64,000 nt of DNA from RPQJ01 sp963726665 (GTDB lineage Bacteria > Pseudomonadota > Gammaproteobacteria > Steroidobacterales > Steroidobacteraceae): assembly GCA_963726665.1 (NCBI GenBank), contig CAVSDW010000011.1:124001-188000 (forward strand), given 5' to 3'. Below, piece after piece: positions 45,006-53,319 of this stretch. Position 1 is the first letter of the stretch. Each line of letters opens with the position of its first letter. The position numbers were made by a program, and so were the translations under genes. Under the pieces are notes generated by a model. It saw only the letters and a list, made by a program, of their open reading frames with translations. It made no database searches and was not told where the DNA came from.

Positions 45006-46508
45006 TCACGCCTGCTGACCCTGCTCGAACCAGTGCTTGCGCGCGGCAAGGATCAACTCGCCGGCACGCGCCGGGTCGAGGTCGGGAATCTCGCCGAGCT
45101 CGTCCACCGACTGGTCGGCGAGGTCCTCGCGCGTGACGATTCCGTGCCGCGCGAGTTCGGCGGCGAGTTCCCCGTCCATGCCCTCGACGTCGAGCAGGTC
45201 CTGCGCGGGTTCCGCCGACTCGATCGTCTCCTCGCTCGCGATCGCCTGCGTGAGCAGCACGTCGCGCGCACGGCTGCGCAGCTCCTGGATCATCGTCTCG
45301 TCGAATTCCTCGATGCCGGCCAGCTCGCCCTGCGGCACGTAGGCGATCTCCTCGATGCTCGAGAAACCTTCCTGCACGAGGATCGCCGCGACGTCCTCGT
45401 CCACGTCGAGCTGCTTCATGAACAGGTCGCGCAGCACACCCTGCTCGGACTCGCTCTTCTCCTCCGCCGCCTGCTCGCTCATGATGTTGAGCTTCCAGCC
45501 GGTCAGCTCGCTCGCGAGCCGGATGTTCTGGCCGCCGCGACCGATGGCCTGCGACAGCTTCTCCTCCGCCACGGCGATGTCCATGCTGTGGGAGTCCTCG
45601 TCCACGACGATCGAGCTCACCTCGGCAGGCGCCATCGCGTTGATCACGAACTGCGCGGCGTTGTCGTCGTAGGGGATGATGTCCACGCGCTCGCCGGCGA
45701 TCTCGTTGGAGACCGCCTGTACGCGCGAACCGCGCATGCCGACGCAGGCGCCGACCGGGTCGATGCGCGCGTCGTTGCTGCGCACGGCGATCTTGGCACG
45801 CGCGCCCGGGTCACGGGCCGCACCGAGGATGTTGATCAGGCCCTGGCCCACCTCGGGCACCTCGAGCTTGAACAACTCGATCAGGAACTCGGGCGCGGTG
45901 CGCGACAGGAAGAGCTGCGGGCCGCGCGGCTCGGTGCGCACGTCCTTCAGGAAGGCCTTGATGCGGTCCTGGGTGCGCACCGGTTCGCGCGGGATCATGG
46001 ACTCGCGCGGGATGAAACCCTCGGCGTTTCCGCCCAGGTCCACGAAGATGCCGTTGCGGTCGACGCGCTTGACGAGGCCCGACACCAGCGTACCGATCCG
46101 GGAGGTGTACTGCTCGACCACCTGCGCACGTTCCGCCTCGCGCACCTTCTGCACGATGACCTGCTTGGCGGTCTGGGCCGCGATGCGGCCGAAGGCCACC
46201 GACTCGAGCGGGACCTCGACGTATCCGCCCACCTCAGCGTCCGGCGAGACGTCGAGCCCGTCCTCGAAGCGCAGCTCCTTCTCGGGGAACTCGAGTTCCG
46301 TCGAATCGTCGGCGAACACCTTCCAGCGGCGGAACGTGTCGTAGTCGCCCGTCTTGCGATTGATGGCGACGCGGACGTCGATGTCCTCGCCGTACTTCTT
46401 GCGCGTGGCCGAGGCGAGCGCCGCTTCGAGCGCGTCGAAAATGATTTCCTTGTCGACGCCCTTTTCGTTGGAAACGGCATCCACGACCATCAGGATTTCT
46501 TTGTTCAT
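45006..46508 (-). CDS. nusA: Transcription termination/antitermination factor NusA
   Basis: 500 residues: N-terminal polymerase-binding domain, S1 domain, two KH domains (GACVGMRGSRVQAV in the first), then two acidic C-terminal AR repeats as in E. coli. It modulates pausing, intrinsic termination and antitermination. Its operon begins with terminator hairpins, the kind of element NusA acts on. Confidence 0.96.
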   Translation of the reverse strand: MNKEILMVVDAVSNEKGVDKEIIFDALEAALASATRKKYGEDIDVRVAINRKTGDYDTFRRWKVFADDSTELEFPEKELRFEDGLDVSPDAEVGGYVEVPLESVAFGRIAAQTAKQVIVQKVREAERAQVVEQYTSRIGTLVSGLVKRVDRNGIFVDLGGNAEGFIPRESMIPREPVRTQDRIKAFLKDVRTEPRGPQLFLSRTAPEFLIELFKLEVPEVGQGLINILGAARDPGARAKIAVRSNDARIDPVGACVGMRGSRVQAVSNEIAGERVDIIPYDDNAAQFVINAMAPAEVSSIVVDEDSHSMDIAVAEEKLSQAIGRGGQNIRLASELTGWKLNIMSEQAAEEKSESEQGVLRDLFMKQLDVDEDVAAILVQEGFSSIEEIAYVPQGELAGIEEFDETMIQELRSRARDVLLTQAIASEETIESAEPAQDLLDVEGMDGELAAELARHGIVTREDLADQSVDELGEIPDLDPARAGELILAARKHWFEQGQQA

Positions 46509-46533
46509 CTCTCGTCCTCCCGCAACGCGGGGT

Positions 46534-46983
46534 TCAAAGCTGCGGCGCCAGGTGCGCCTTGCGTATTCCGGCGACCGGCAGCACGTGCCGCTGGCCGTCC
46601 ACTTCGATCTCTATCGTCTCCGCGCCCGCCGCAGTGAGCGGGCCCTCGAAGCGCCTGCGACCGTCCTGCGGCTGCGCGAGTTGCACGAACACCGTGTCGC
46701 CGACGAACCGGGCAAAGTGCGCCGCGGTGCGCAGCGGCCGGTCGAGCCCGGGCGAGGACACCTCCAGGGTGTAGTGCCCCTCCACCGCGTCCTCGGCGTC
46801 GAGCACCTCGCTCACCGCACGGCTCACACGCTCACAGTCGTCGACCGTGATCCCGGCCTCGGCGTCGAGGTAGAGGCGCACGAACCCGTCGCCCCCTCCG
46901 GGCGAACACTCGAGCTCCCACAGCTCGTAGCCGAGTCCCTCGACCACCGGCCGCAGCAGCGCCGTGAGGACTTCTCTCTGCAT
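46534..46983 (-). CDS. rimP: Ribosome maturation factor RimP
   Basis: 149 residues from the ATG at 46983, where family similarity begins (LRPVVEGLGYELWELE); an ATG six codons upstream is possible but neither has a clear ribosome-binding site. The motif VSSPGLDRPL is diagnostic. It matures the 30S subunit. It is first in the rimP-nusA-infB-rbfA-truB operon, 27 bases from the nearest terminator hairpin. Confidence 0.93.
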   Translation of the reverse strand: MQREVLTALLRPVVEGLGYELWELECSPGGGDGFVRLYLDAEAGITVDDCERVSRAVSEVLDAEDAVEGHYTLEVSSPGLDRPLRTAAHFARFVGDTVFVQLAQPQDGRRRFEGPLTAAGAETIEIEVDGQRHVLPVAGIRKAHLAPQL

Positions 46984-47010
46984 CGGACCGACCCTGCACA
47001 TCGCGCAGAA

Positions 47011-47043
47011 ACAAAAAAAATGGGCCGGCGGCCCATTCGTTTC
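47011..47043 (-). terminator. Intrinsic terminator just upstream of rimP
   Basis: On the minus strand an 8-base stem (AATGGGCC/GGCCCATT, 3-base loop, 47019-47037) is followed directly by eight T residues (complement of 47011-47020). It lies upstream, not downstream, of rimP in the direction of transcription, which suggests attenuation of the operon. Confidence 0.78.
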
Positions 47044-47081
47044 TTCGCGGCCAGGACGGCTTGAACCGCCCGCCGCAAATG

Positions 47082-47105
47082 AAAAATCCCCGCTCAGGGG
47101 GATTT
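47082..47105 (-). terminator. Second intrinsic terminator in the rimP leader
   Basis: AAATCCCC and GGGGATTT (47084-47091 and 47098-47105) form a stem with a 6-base loop followed on the minus strand by TTTTTC-ATTT. It could end a short RNA that starts near 47212, or the MFS gene's transcript. Confidence 0.7.
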
Positions 47106-47228
47106 CTCAGGCGAATCTCCCGCCGGACCGGCACACCCCGTCCCGGGGGTCCGCCTGTTCGGCCAGGAGCCACGCCAATCAATGACTTGCACTGACGCGC
47201 GGCTCCAGGACCCGCGGATTCTATAGCA
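47106..47228 (-). ncRNA. Candidate structured leader or small RNA upstream of rimP
   Basis: On the minus strand an extended -10 element TGCTATAGAAT (47218-47228) precedes a stretch that folds into a 10-base stem (47166-47175 with 47197-47206, 21-base loop), a hairpin at 47125-47152, and another at 47110-47124, then runs into the terminator at 47082-47105. A CCTG/CAGG pairing (47154-47157 with 47164-47167) would compete with the first stem. No tRNA and no reading frame was found in it. A leader RNA regulating rimP-nusA-infB or an independent small RNA is inferred; no known RNA family was recognised. Confidence 0.45.
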
Positions 47229-47243
47229 AGGGGTGCCCTGCGG

Positions 47244-48545
47244 CTAGTCCGCGAGCGCCCGCCCGCGCGTCTCGATGATGAACGGCACCAGCAGCAGCCC
47301 GGCAAGCGGCACCAGCGCGACGTAGGAGATCGCCTGCAGGGCGTGGTCCACCCCCCGGGAGGCCACCGCGCCCACGATGAAGGGTCCGGCCGCCGCAACC
47401 ACGCGGCCGACGTTGTAGCAGAAGCCCGACCCCGTGCCCCGTAGGCGGGTCGGGAAGAGCTCCGGCAGGTAGAACGTGAAGCTGCCGAAGACGCCGAACA
47501 CCGACAGGCCGATGAAGAAGTACATGTACAGCCGGATCTCCGGCGGCCACACCATGCCGAACGCCGCGTAGATCGCCGCGGCCGACGCCGCGAAGTAGAT
47601 CGCAAACATGGGCTTGCGGCCCAGGTGCTTCGCCACCGGGATGGTCGCGAGCGTGCCGAGCAGTCCACCCAGGTTGAACCAGATCGTGGCCTGGGTCTTC
47701 CAGGATTCGACGAGCGCGAGCGTACCGGCACGGTCCAGGCCCGCGGCCTGCGCCGCCGTCTGCGCGAGGCCCGAGGACACCGTTGGAATGAATGCGTTGC
47801 AGCTCCACCATGCGATGAGCGCCACGATGGCCATCAGCGTGCCGCGGATCGTGATGCCGATCACTTCGGGTCCGAACAGGTCCCGCAGGCTCGGAGGAGC
47901 GACATGTGCCATGACGGCCTTCCAGCGCTCCGGTTCCTTGACGAATATGCGGACCAGGAAGGCGATTGCCGCCGGCACGAGCCCGAACAGGAACACCACC
48001 CGCCATGAGGTCTCCGGCGAATCCGCGAGCCACACGGCCGCGACCTGGTGGTTGACGAAGGTGGCAAGGAACAGCCCGACCGGCGCAGCCGTATAGAGCA
48101 GCGCCCCCGCCTCCACGCGCTTATCCTCGGGTACGACCTCGGCAACCATCGAGGCGCCGGCCGCCCACTCACCGCCGATCCCCAGGCTGGCGATGAGCCG
48201 GAAGACCAGCAGCATCGCCATATTCGGCGCCGCCGCACACGCGGCGGTACCGACTGCGTAGAGCACCATCGTCAGCATGAGCGTGCGGGTTCGCCCGATG
48301 CGGTCGGCCACCATGCCGAACACGATTCCGCCCGCGGCCCAGCCGAGCAGCAGCACCGAGGTGAGCAAACCCGTCCAGTACAGCGTCGCCTGCTTCGCTT
48401 CCGGACTGCCGATCTCGAGCCCGAGCAGCGTCGGCACGCAGTTGGGTGCCACGTAGTTGAAGAGGAAACCGTCGAAGACGTCGAAGCCCCAGCCGAGCCA
48501 TGCCGCAAGCAGCACGATCCACTGGTAGCGTGTCAGCTTGATCAC
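47244..48545 (-). CDS. MFS transporter (sugar/aromatic-acid symporter type)
   Basis: 433 residues, 12 predicted membrane segments. The loop 2-3 signature GMVADRIGRTRT and the first-helix GWGFDVFDGFLFN are typical of the metabolite:H+ symporter MFS group with aromatic-acid members. It is the last gene after hpd, hmgA, fumarylacetoacetase and aromatic aminotransferase, 13 bases after the last, so uptake of tyrosine, phenylpyruvate or a related aromatic acid is inferred. Confidence 0.8.
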   Translation of the reverse strand: MIKLTRYQWIVLLAAWLGWGFDVFDGFLFNYVAPNCVPTLLGLEIGSPEAKQATLYWTGLLTSVLLLGWAAGGIVFGMVADRIGRTRTLMLTMVLYAVGTAACAAAPNMAMLLVFRLIASLGIGGEWAAGASMVAEVVPEDKRVEAGALLYTAAPVGLFLATFVNHQVAAVWLADSPETSWRVVFLFGLVPAAIAFLVRIFVKEPERWKAVMAHVAPPSLRDLFGPEVIGITIRGTLMAIVALIAWWSCNAFIPTVSSGLAQTAAQAAGLDRAGTLALVESWKTQATIWFNLGGLLGTLATIPVAKHLGRKPMFAIYFAASAAAIYAAFGMVWPPEIRLYMYFFIGLSVFGVFGSFTFYLPELFPTRLRGTGSGFCYNVGRVVAAAGPFIVGAVASRGVDHALQAISYVALVPLAGLLLVPFIIETRGRALAD

Positions 48546-48558
48546 GATCCCGCCCCCG

Positions 48559-49752
48559 TCAGCCCATGACCGCGACGAGGCTGTCGGCCACGCGATCCAC
48601 GTTGGCCTCGCTCACCCCCGCGACATTGATGCGGCCGTCCGGCGGCACGTACACGTGTTGCTCCTCCCGCAGCCGGGCGATGGCCGCGGCGTCGAGGCCG
48701 CTGAGTGAGAACATGCCGCGATGGCGCGTGACCCAGGAGAAATCGAGGTCGGGGCGCCGGGCTGCGAGGCCAGCGGCGAGCAGCCCACGCAGGGTCTTCA
48801 TGCGCGCCACCATTCCTCCGAGCTCGGCAACCCAGCCGGCGCGCAAGGCCGCGTCGCCGAGCAACCGTGCCGCGACCGCTGCGCCGTGGTCCGGCGGCAT
48901 GGAGTACATGCGCCTCGCGGTTCGCGCCTGGTGCGTGGCGATCGCGGCCGCGGCCGCCGGCGAAGCCGCCACGATTGCCAATGCGCCGGTCCGCTCACGG
49001 TAGAGCCCGAAGTTCTTGGAGCAGGAAAGCGCCAGCAGGAACTGCGGGACCCGGGCCGCAATGTACCGCAGGCCGACGACGTCGGTTTCGACGTCGTCGC
49101 CGAAACCCTGGTAGGCAAGGTCCACGAATGGCACGAGGCCGCGAGACTCGATCACGTCGCCGAGCGCCCGCCACTCGTCGGGCGAAAGATCCGCACCCGT
49201 CGGGTTGTGGCAGCAGGCGTGCAGAAGCACGATCGAGCCCGGGGGAAGACGCGAGAAATGATCGCGCATCGCATCGAAGGCGACGCCGCGGCCGATCGGG
49301 TCGTAGTACGGATAGCGCGCGAGCGACAGACCCGACGAGCCGAGCAGTGGCTCGTGGTTGGCCCAGGTCGGGTCGCTGACATTCACGACAGCATCGGGCC
49401 GCGAGGCGCGGATGATCTCTGCGCCCACCCTGAGCGCACCGCAGCCACCCACCGTCTGGATGGTCGCCGTTCGATCGCGAAGCTGGCCTGCGAGCGGGCC
49501 GAGCGCGAGCTCGACGATGCGCTGGTTGAACTCGAGGTTTCCGGCCGGCCCGACATACGTCTTGGTGCGCTGCTCGGCGAGCACGGCACGTTCCGCGTCG
49601 CGCACCGCAGCCGGCACCGGCGTCTCGCCGTGGTCGTCGCGGTACACGCCGACGCCGAGGTCGATCTTGTCGGGCGACGGGTCGGCTCGAAACGCGGCGG
49701 TGACTCCCAGGATCGGATCCGGGGGGAGCTTGTCGAGGTTGGCGAAAATCAT
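48559..49752 (-). CDS. tyrB: Aromatic/aspartate aminotransferase (TyrB-like)
   Basis: 397 residues, class I PLP enzyme of the aspartate/tyrosine subgroup. The PLP lysine lies in SCSKNFGLYRERTG, and CCHNPTG, the usual substrate/PLP loop, is present. In this operon it would convert tyrosine to 4-hydroxyphenylpyruvate, the substrate of Hpd. AspC activity cannot be excluded from sequence alone. Confidence 0.85.
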   Translation of the reverse strand: MIFANLDKLPPDPILGVTAAFRADPSPDKIDLGVGVYRDDHGETPVPAAVRDAERAVLAEQRTKTYVGPAGNLEFNQRIVELALGPLAGQLRDRTATIQTVGGCGALRVGAEIIRASRPDAVVNVSDPTWANHEPLLGSSGLSLARYPYYDPIGRGVAFDAMRDHFSRLPPGSIVLLHACCHNPTGADLSPDEWRALGDVIESRGLVPFVDLAYQGFGDDVETDVVGLRYIAARVPQFLLALSCSKNFGLYRERTGALAIVAASPAAAAAIATHQARTARRMYSMPPDHGAAVAARLLGDAALRAGWVAELGGMVARMKTLRGLLAAGLAARRPDLDFSWVTRHRGMFSLSGLDAAAIARLREEQHVYVPPDGRINVAGVSEANVDRVADSLVAVMG

Positions 49753-49776
49753 GTCGACCCGATTGTCGCACGGAGA

Positions 49777-50760
49777 TCAGGCCGCCGGCACGACCCTCTG
49801 GTCTATCGCGCCAAAAATGCTCGCGCCACTTCGATCGAACATCTCGATCCGCACCCGGTCACCGAACTTGAGGAACGGGGTCACGGGCTTGCCCTGCTCG
49901 AGCTGCTCGAGCATGCGTCGCTCGGCGATGCAGGACGAGCCGAGCGACCGGTCGTAGTTCGAGACCGTGCCCGAACCCAGGATCGCGCCGGCCCCGAGGC
50001 GGCGCGTGCGCGTCACGTGCTCGATGAGGCGCGGAAAATCGAAGGTCATGTCCACGCCCGCGTCGGGGCGCCCGAACAACTGCCCGTTGACGTGCGACAC
50101 CAGCGGCAGCAGCGCTTTTCCGCCATCCCAGTCGTCGCCGAGTTCGTCCGGGGTAACGGCGACCGGTGAAAACGCCGTCGCCGGTTTCGACTGGTAGAAG
50201 CCGAAACCCTTGGCGAGCTCGACCGCGATGAGGTTCCGCAGCGACCAGTCGTTCACCAGCATCACGAGCTTGATGTGCGAACGTGCCTGCTCCGCGCTGG
50301 TGCCCATCGCAACGTCGTCGGTGACCACGGCGACCTCGCCCTCGAAATCGATGCCGTGCTCCTCGGCCGGCAGGGGGACGTCGCCCGTGGGCGCGAGAAG
50401 ATCGTCGGAGCCGCCCTGGTAGACCAGCGGGTCCGTCCAGAAGCTCGGCGGCATGACCGCGCCGCGAGCCTTTCGCACCAGTTCGACGTGGTTGACGTAG
50501 GCCGAACCATCCACCCAGTGGTGCGCCCGCGGCAGGGGCGCGAGTACGCTCGTCGCCAGGAACGGGAAACTTCCGGGCGCGCGGCCGGACTCGAGCGCAT
50601 CCGCGGTGCGCTGCAGGCGCGGAGCGACCTCGGCCCAGCGGTCGAGCGCATCCTGCATCGTCGCCGCCAACTGGGGCACCGGCAGCGCCCGCGTGAGATC
50701 GCGGCTCACGACGATGAGCTGCCCGTCACGCGTGCCGTTCGAGATCGTGGCGAGCTTCAC
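49777..50760 (-). CDS. Fumarylacetoacetase family hydrolase
   Basis: 327 residues. It is inferred to cleave fumarylacetoacetate to fumarate and acetoacetate, the last step of tyrosine breakdown. Metal ligands appear in DFEGEVAVV and LVNDWSLRN; QSKPATAFSP contributes the active-site Lys. The open frame extends further, but the GTG at 50760 overlaps hmgA by 4 bases (GTGA) and starts the typical KLATISNGTRDGQL. It is shorter than the roughly 430-residue FahA of Pseudomonas. Confidence 0.87.
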   Translation of the reverse strand: MKLATISNGTRDGQLIVVSRDLTRALPVPQLAATMQDALDRWAEVAPRLQRTADALESGRAPGSFPFLATSVLAPLPRAHHWVDGSAYVNHVELVRKARGAVMPPSFWTDPLVYQGGSDDLLAPTGDVPLPAEEHGIDFEGEVAVVTDDVAMGTSAEQARSHIKLVMLVNDWSLRNLIAVELAKGFGFYQSKPATAFSPVAVTPDELGDDWDGGKALLPLVSHVNGQLFGRPDAGVDMTFDFPRLIEHVTRTRRLGAGAILGSGTVSNYDRSLGSSCIAERRMLEQLEQGKPVTPFLKFGDRVRIEMFDRSGASIFGAIDQRVVPAA

Positions 50761-51887
50761 GGGGTGACGCTCCAGCTCTGCACGTACTCCTTCCACTCCA
50801 CCTCGCCGGCTGCCGCGGCGACATCCAGCGGGTCGCGCGTGTCGATCATCACGGCGACTTCGTCCGTGCCCGGCTTTTCCTGCTTGAGCATTCGCGTGAG
50901 CGCCTTCGGGTGCGGTCCGTGCGTGAAGCCGCCCGGATGGAAGCTCATCATGCCGGGGTGGATGTTGTCGCGGCTGAAGAAATCACCGGCGTGGTAGAAA
51001 AGCACCTCGTCGTAGTCGTCGTTGTTGTGGAAGAACGGTACCTTGAGCGCGCCCGGGTCGCTCTCGAACGGGCGTGGCACGAAGGTGCAGACCACGAAGC
51101 GATTCGACAGGAACGTCGTGTGCGCCGAGGGCGGAAGGTGATAACGGTGGCTCATGAGCGGGCGGAAATCCCGCACGTTGATGCGCACGACCGAAAGCTC
51201 TCCGTGCCAGCCGACGACGTCCAGCGGGTTGTAGGGATAGGTGATGAGCGACACCAGGTTGCGTCGCTTGACCTCCACGACCCACGGCGTGGAGTCGCCC
51301 TGCTGCGCGACGAAGGCCGCATCCAGCTTCGGCGCATCGAGCAGCGCCGGGTCGAAGATCGCGTGGTTCCCGACCAGGCCCTTGTCGGGGAGCATGTAGC
51401 TCGCGTTGGTCGCCTCGACCATGAGGACGTCCATGGGGGCCGCGCACTCGATGCGCCACATGGTGCCTCGCGGCACGACCACGTAGTCGCCCGCCTCGAC
51501 GCCCAGGTGTCCGAAGTCGCAGAAGAGATCCCCTCGGCCGGCGTGCACGAACAGCAGCTCGTCGCCGTCGGCGTTCCGGGCCAGGCGATCCATGCTTGCG
51601 CCCAGGCGCCAGTAGCGAATGCGGCAATGAGCATTCGCGAGCACGTCCTGCGCCGACCACGGACTGCCGACGCCCACCGGCAGGCGGGACAGGTCGAAGG
51701 CACGCGGCTGCAGCGGACCGGTGAATTCGCTCCAGCCGGTCGGCGGATGACGATGGTGAAAGAACGCGGCGGGCCCGAAGAATCCCTCCTTGCTCATCTC
51801 CCGTTCGTAGGTGCCCTCCGGCAGGTCGCAGTGCGCCTGGCGCGACGCCGTGCCTTCGACCCTCGACACCGGGATGTAGCGCTTCAT
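50757..51887 (-). CDS. hmgA: Homogentisate 1,2-dioxygenase
   Basis: 376 residues. It opens the homogentisate ring with O2 to maleylacetoacetate using Fe(II). The iron ligands are seen in FHNNDDYDEVLFY (His and Glu) and in the late HPGGFTHGPHP (His). It is about 60 residues shorter than the Pseudomonas enzyme but keeps all active-site segments. It lies between hpd and the fumarylacetoacetase, confirming the pathway. Confidence 0.9.
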   Translation of the reverse strand: MKRYIPVSRVEGTASRQAHCDLPEGTYEREMSKEGFFGPAAFFHHRHPPTGWSEFTGPLQPRAFDLSRLPVGVGSPWSAQDVLANAHCRIRYWRLGASMDRLARNADGDELLFVHAGRGDLFCDFGHLGVEAGDYVVVPRGTMWRIECAAPMDVLMVEATNASYMLPDKGLVGNHAIFDPALLDAPKLDAAFVAQQGDSTPWVVEVKRRNLVSLITYPYNPLDVVGWHGELSVVRINVRDFRPLMSHRYHLPPSAHTTFLSNRFVVCTFVPRPFESDPGALKVPFFHNNDDYDEVLFYHAGDFFSRDNIHPGMMSFHPGGFTHGPHPKALTRMLKQEKPGTDEVAVMIDTRDPLDVAAAAGEVEWKEYVQSWSVTP

Positions 51888-51936
51888 GTCTGGCCCTCTT
51901 CCGCTAACCGCGAACCGCTGATCACGAACCGCTTCC

Positions 51937-52983
51937 TTAGATCACGCCCCGCCGCTCCTGGTCGAGTTCGATCGACTCGAAGAGCGCGCGGAAATTGCCC
52001 TCGCCGAAGCCTTCGTTGCCCTTGCGCTGGATGACCTCGAAGAAGATCGGGCCGATGACGTTCTTCGTGAAGATCTGCAGCAGGATGCCATCCTTGCTGC
52101 TGCCGTCGATCAGTATGCGTCGACGCTGCAGCTCTGCGAGCGACTCGCGGTGTCCCTGCACCCGGGCATTCACGCCCTCGTAATAGGTGTCGGGGGAGTC
52201 CTGGAACTCGATGCCGTTGCGCCGAAGCTGGTCGACGGTCGCATAGATGTCGTCGGTGGCCAGCGCGATGTGCTGGATGCCCTCACCGTGGTATTCCCGC
52301 AGGTATTCCTCGATCTGCGACTTGTCGTCCTGCGACTCGTTGATCGGGATGCGGATCTTGCCGCACGGGCTGGTCATCGCGCGACTGAAGAGGCCGGTCT
52401 TCTTGCCCTCGATGTCGAAGTAGCGGATCTCGCGGAAGTTGAACAGCTTCTCGTAGAAACCGGACCACTTGTTCATGTTGCCGCGCTGCACGTTGTGCGT
52501 GAGATGGTCGATCAGCGTCAGGCCTGCGGCCGGGCTCGGCCGGGGCTGCGGAACCGGCACGAAGTCCACGTCGTAGATCGTCCGCTCACCGTAACGGTCC
52601 ACGAGGTACACGATGCTGCCGCCGATGCCCTCGATGGCCGGAATGCTGAGTTCCATCGGCCCGACCGGATTCTCGACCGGCTTCGCACCGAGTTCGACCG
52701 CACGGCGAAATGCGAAGGCTGCGTCCTTCACGCGGAACGCCATGGCGCATGCCGACGGGCCATGCCGCTCCGCGAATCGCTGCCCGAAGCTGCCCGGCTC
52801 GGCATTGATCACGAAGTTGACGTCGCCCTGCCGGTGCAGGGTCACGTTCTTGCTGCGGTGACGGGCCGCCACCGGAAAACCCATGCGTTCGAAGAGCGTG
52901 CGCAGCAGCTCGGGATCGGGCGCGGTGTACTCGACGAACTCGAAGCCGTCCGTGCCCATCGGGTTTTCGAACAGATCCGCCAT
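51937..52983 (-). CDS. hpd: 4-Hydroxyphenylpyruvate dioxygenase
   Basis: 348 residues, vicinal-oxygen-chelate fold. It converts 4-hydroxyphenylpyruvate to homogentisate. Fe(II) ligands: His in DHLTHNV, His in IQHIALATDD, Glu in FFEVIQRKG. The ATG at 52983 (MADLFENP) is chosen over an upstream in-frame start because it is where family similarity starts and lies after the operator. It heads the tyrosine degradation operon. Confidence 0.94.
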   Translation of the reverse strand: MADLFENPMGTDGFEFVEYTAPDPELLRTLFERMGFPVAARHRSKNVTLHRQGDVNFVINAEPGSFGQRFAERHGPSACAMAFRVKDAAFAFRRAVELGAKPVENPVGPMELSIPAIEGIGGSIVYLVDRYGERTIYDVDFVPVPQPRPSPAAGLTLIDHLTHNVQRGNMNKWSGFYEKLFNFREIRYFDIEGKKTGLFSRAMTSPCGKIRIPINESQDDKSQIEEYLREYHGEGIQHIALATDDIYATVDQLRRNGIEFQDSPDTYYEGVNARVQGHRESLAELQRRRILIDGSSKDGILLQIFTKNVIGPIFFEVIQRKGNEGFGEGNFRALFESIELDQERRGVI

Positions 52984-53319
52984 GGCCGTGCCTCGCTCGC
53001 GCCGATTCGTTTCAATTGAAACTAACGGCGCGATTGTAGTTGGGATGCGGCGCAGCAATCCACTCGGCCGGCGGGGCGCTCGCTGCCGTTACCCGGCGCG
53101 CGCTGAATGAATCTGAAACCGGGCGCACGCGGACCCCGCCTTTCAATCGCTCACTGCAGACACGGCTTGAGAATCCATTGACCCGGAGTAACATTCGTTC
53201 CACGTCGCGGCCTGCAATGATCCGCAGAGAGATCGACTCGCCCGAGCAGACAGCACCGATCGGAGGGGGCGTGCTAAGGAGTATGGATTGGACGCTCAGC
53301 CGCCCGCAGCCTCTGTGCA
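52984..53319. other. Intergenic region between hpd and the sulfatase remnant
   Basis: 336 bases between divergent transcription units. The hpd-proximal 60 bases hold the -10 element and palindromic operator. In the rest (53040-53319) no convincing gene, RNA or repeat was seen; AAGGAG at 53276-53281 lies too close to the following ATG and that frame is short and unlike any family. Confidence 0.6.
53009..53038 (-). promoter_or_regulatory. hpd promoter -10 and palindromic operator
   Basis: On the minus strand a -10 TACAAT (53033-53038) is followed by GTTTCAATTGAAAC (53009-53022), a perfect 14-base palindrome. With a start near 53026 it would cover about +4 to +17, a classical repressor site, 26 bases upstream of the hpd ATG. 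No regulator gene is nearby; a MarR-, IclR- or Lrp-type factor is inferred. Confidence 0.6.

Noticed and set aside
44993..45049. N-terminal extension of IF-2 to 45049
   Set aside because: The extension has no family similarity, whereas the ATG at 44992 has a strong GGAGG and starts the IF2_N domain.
47040..47230. A possible tRNA upstream of rimP, as in E. coli
   Set aside because: A GGTTCAAGCC stretch resembles a T arm, but no acceptor stem or anticodon arm can be formed around it and terminator hairpins interrupt it.
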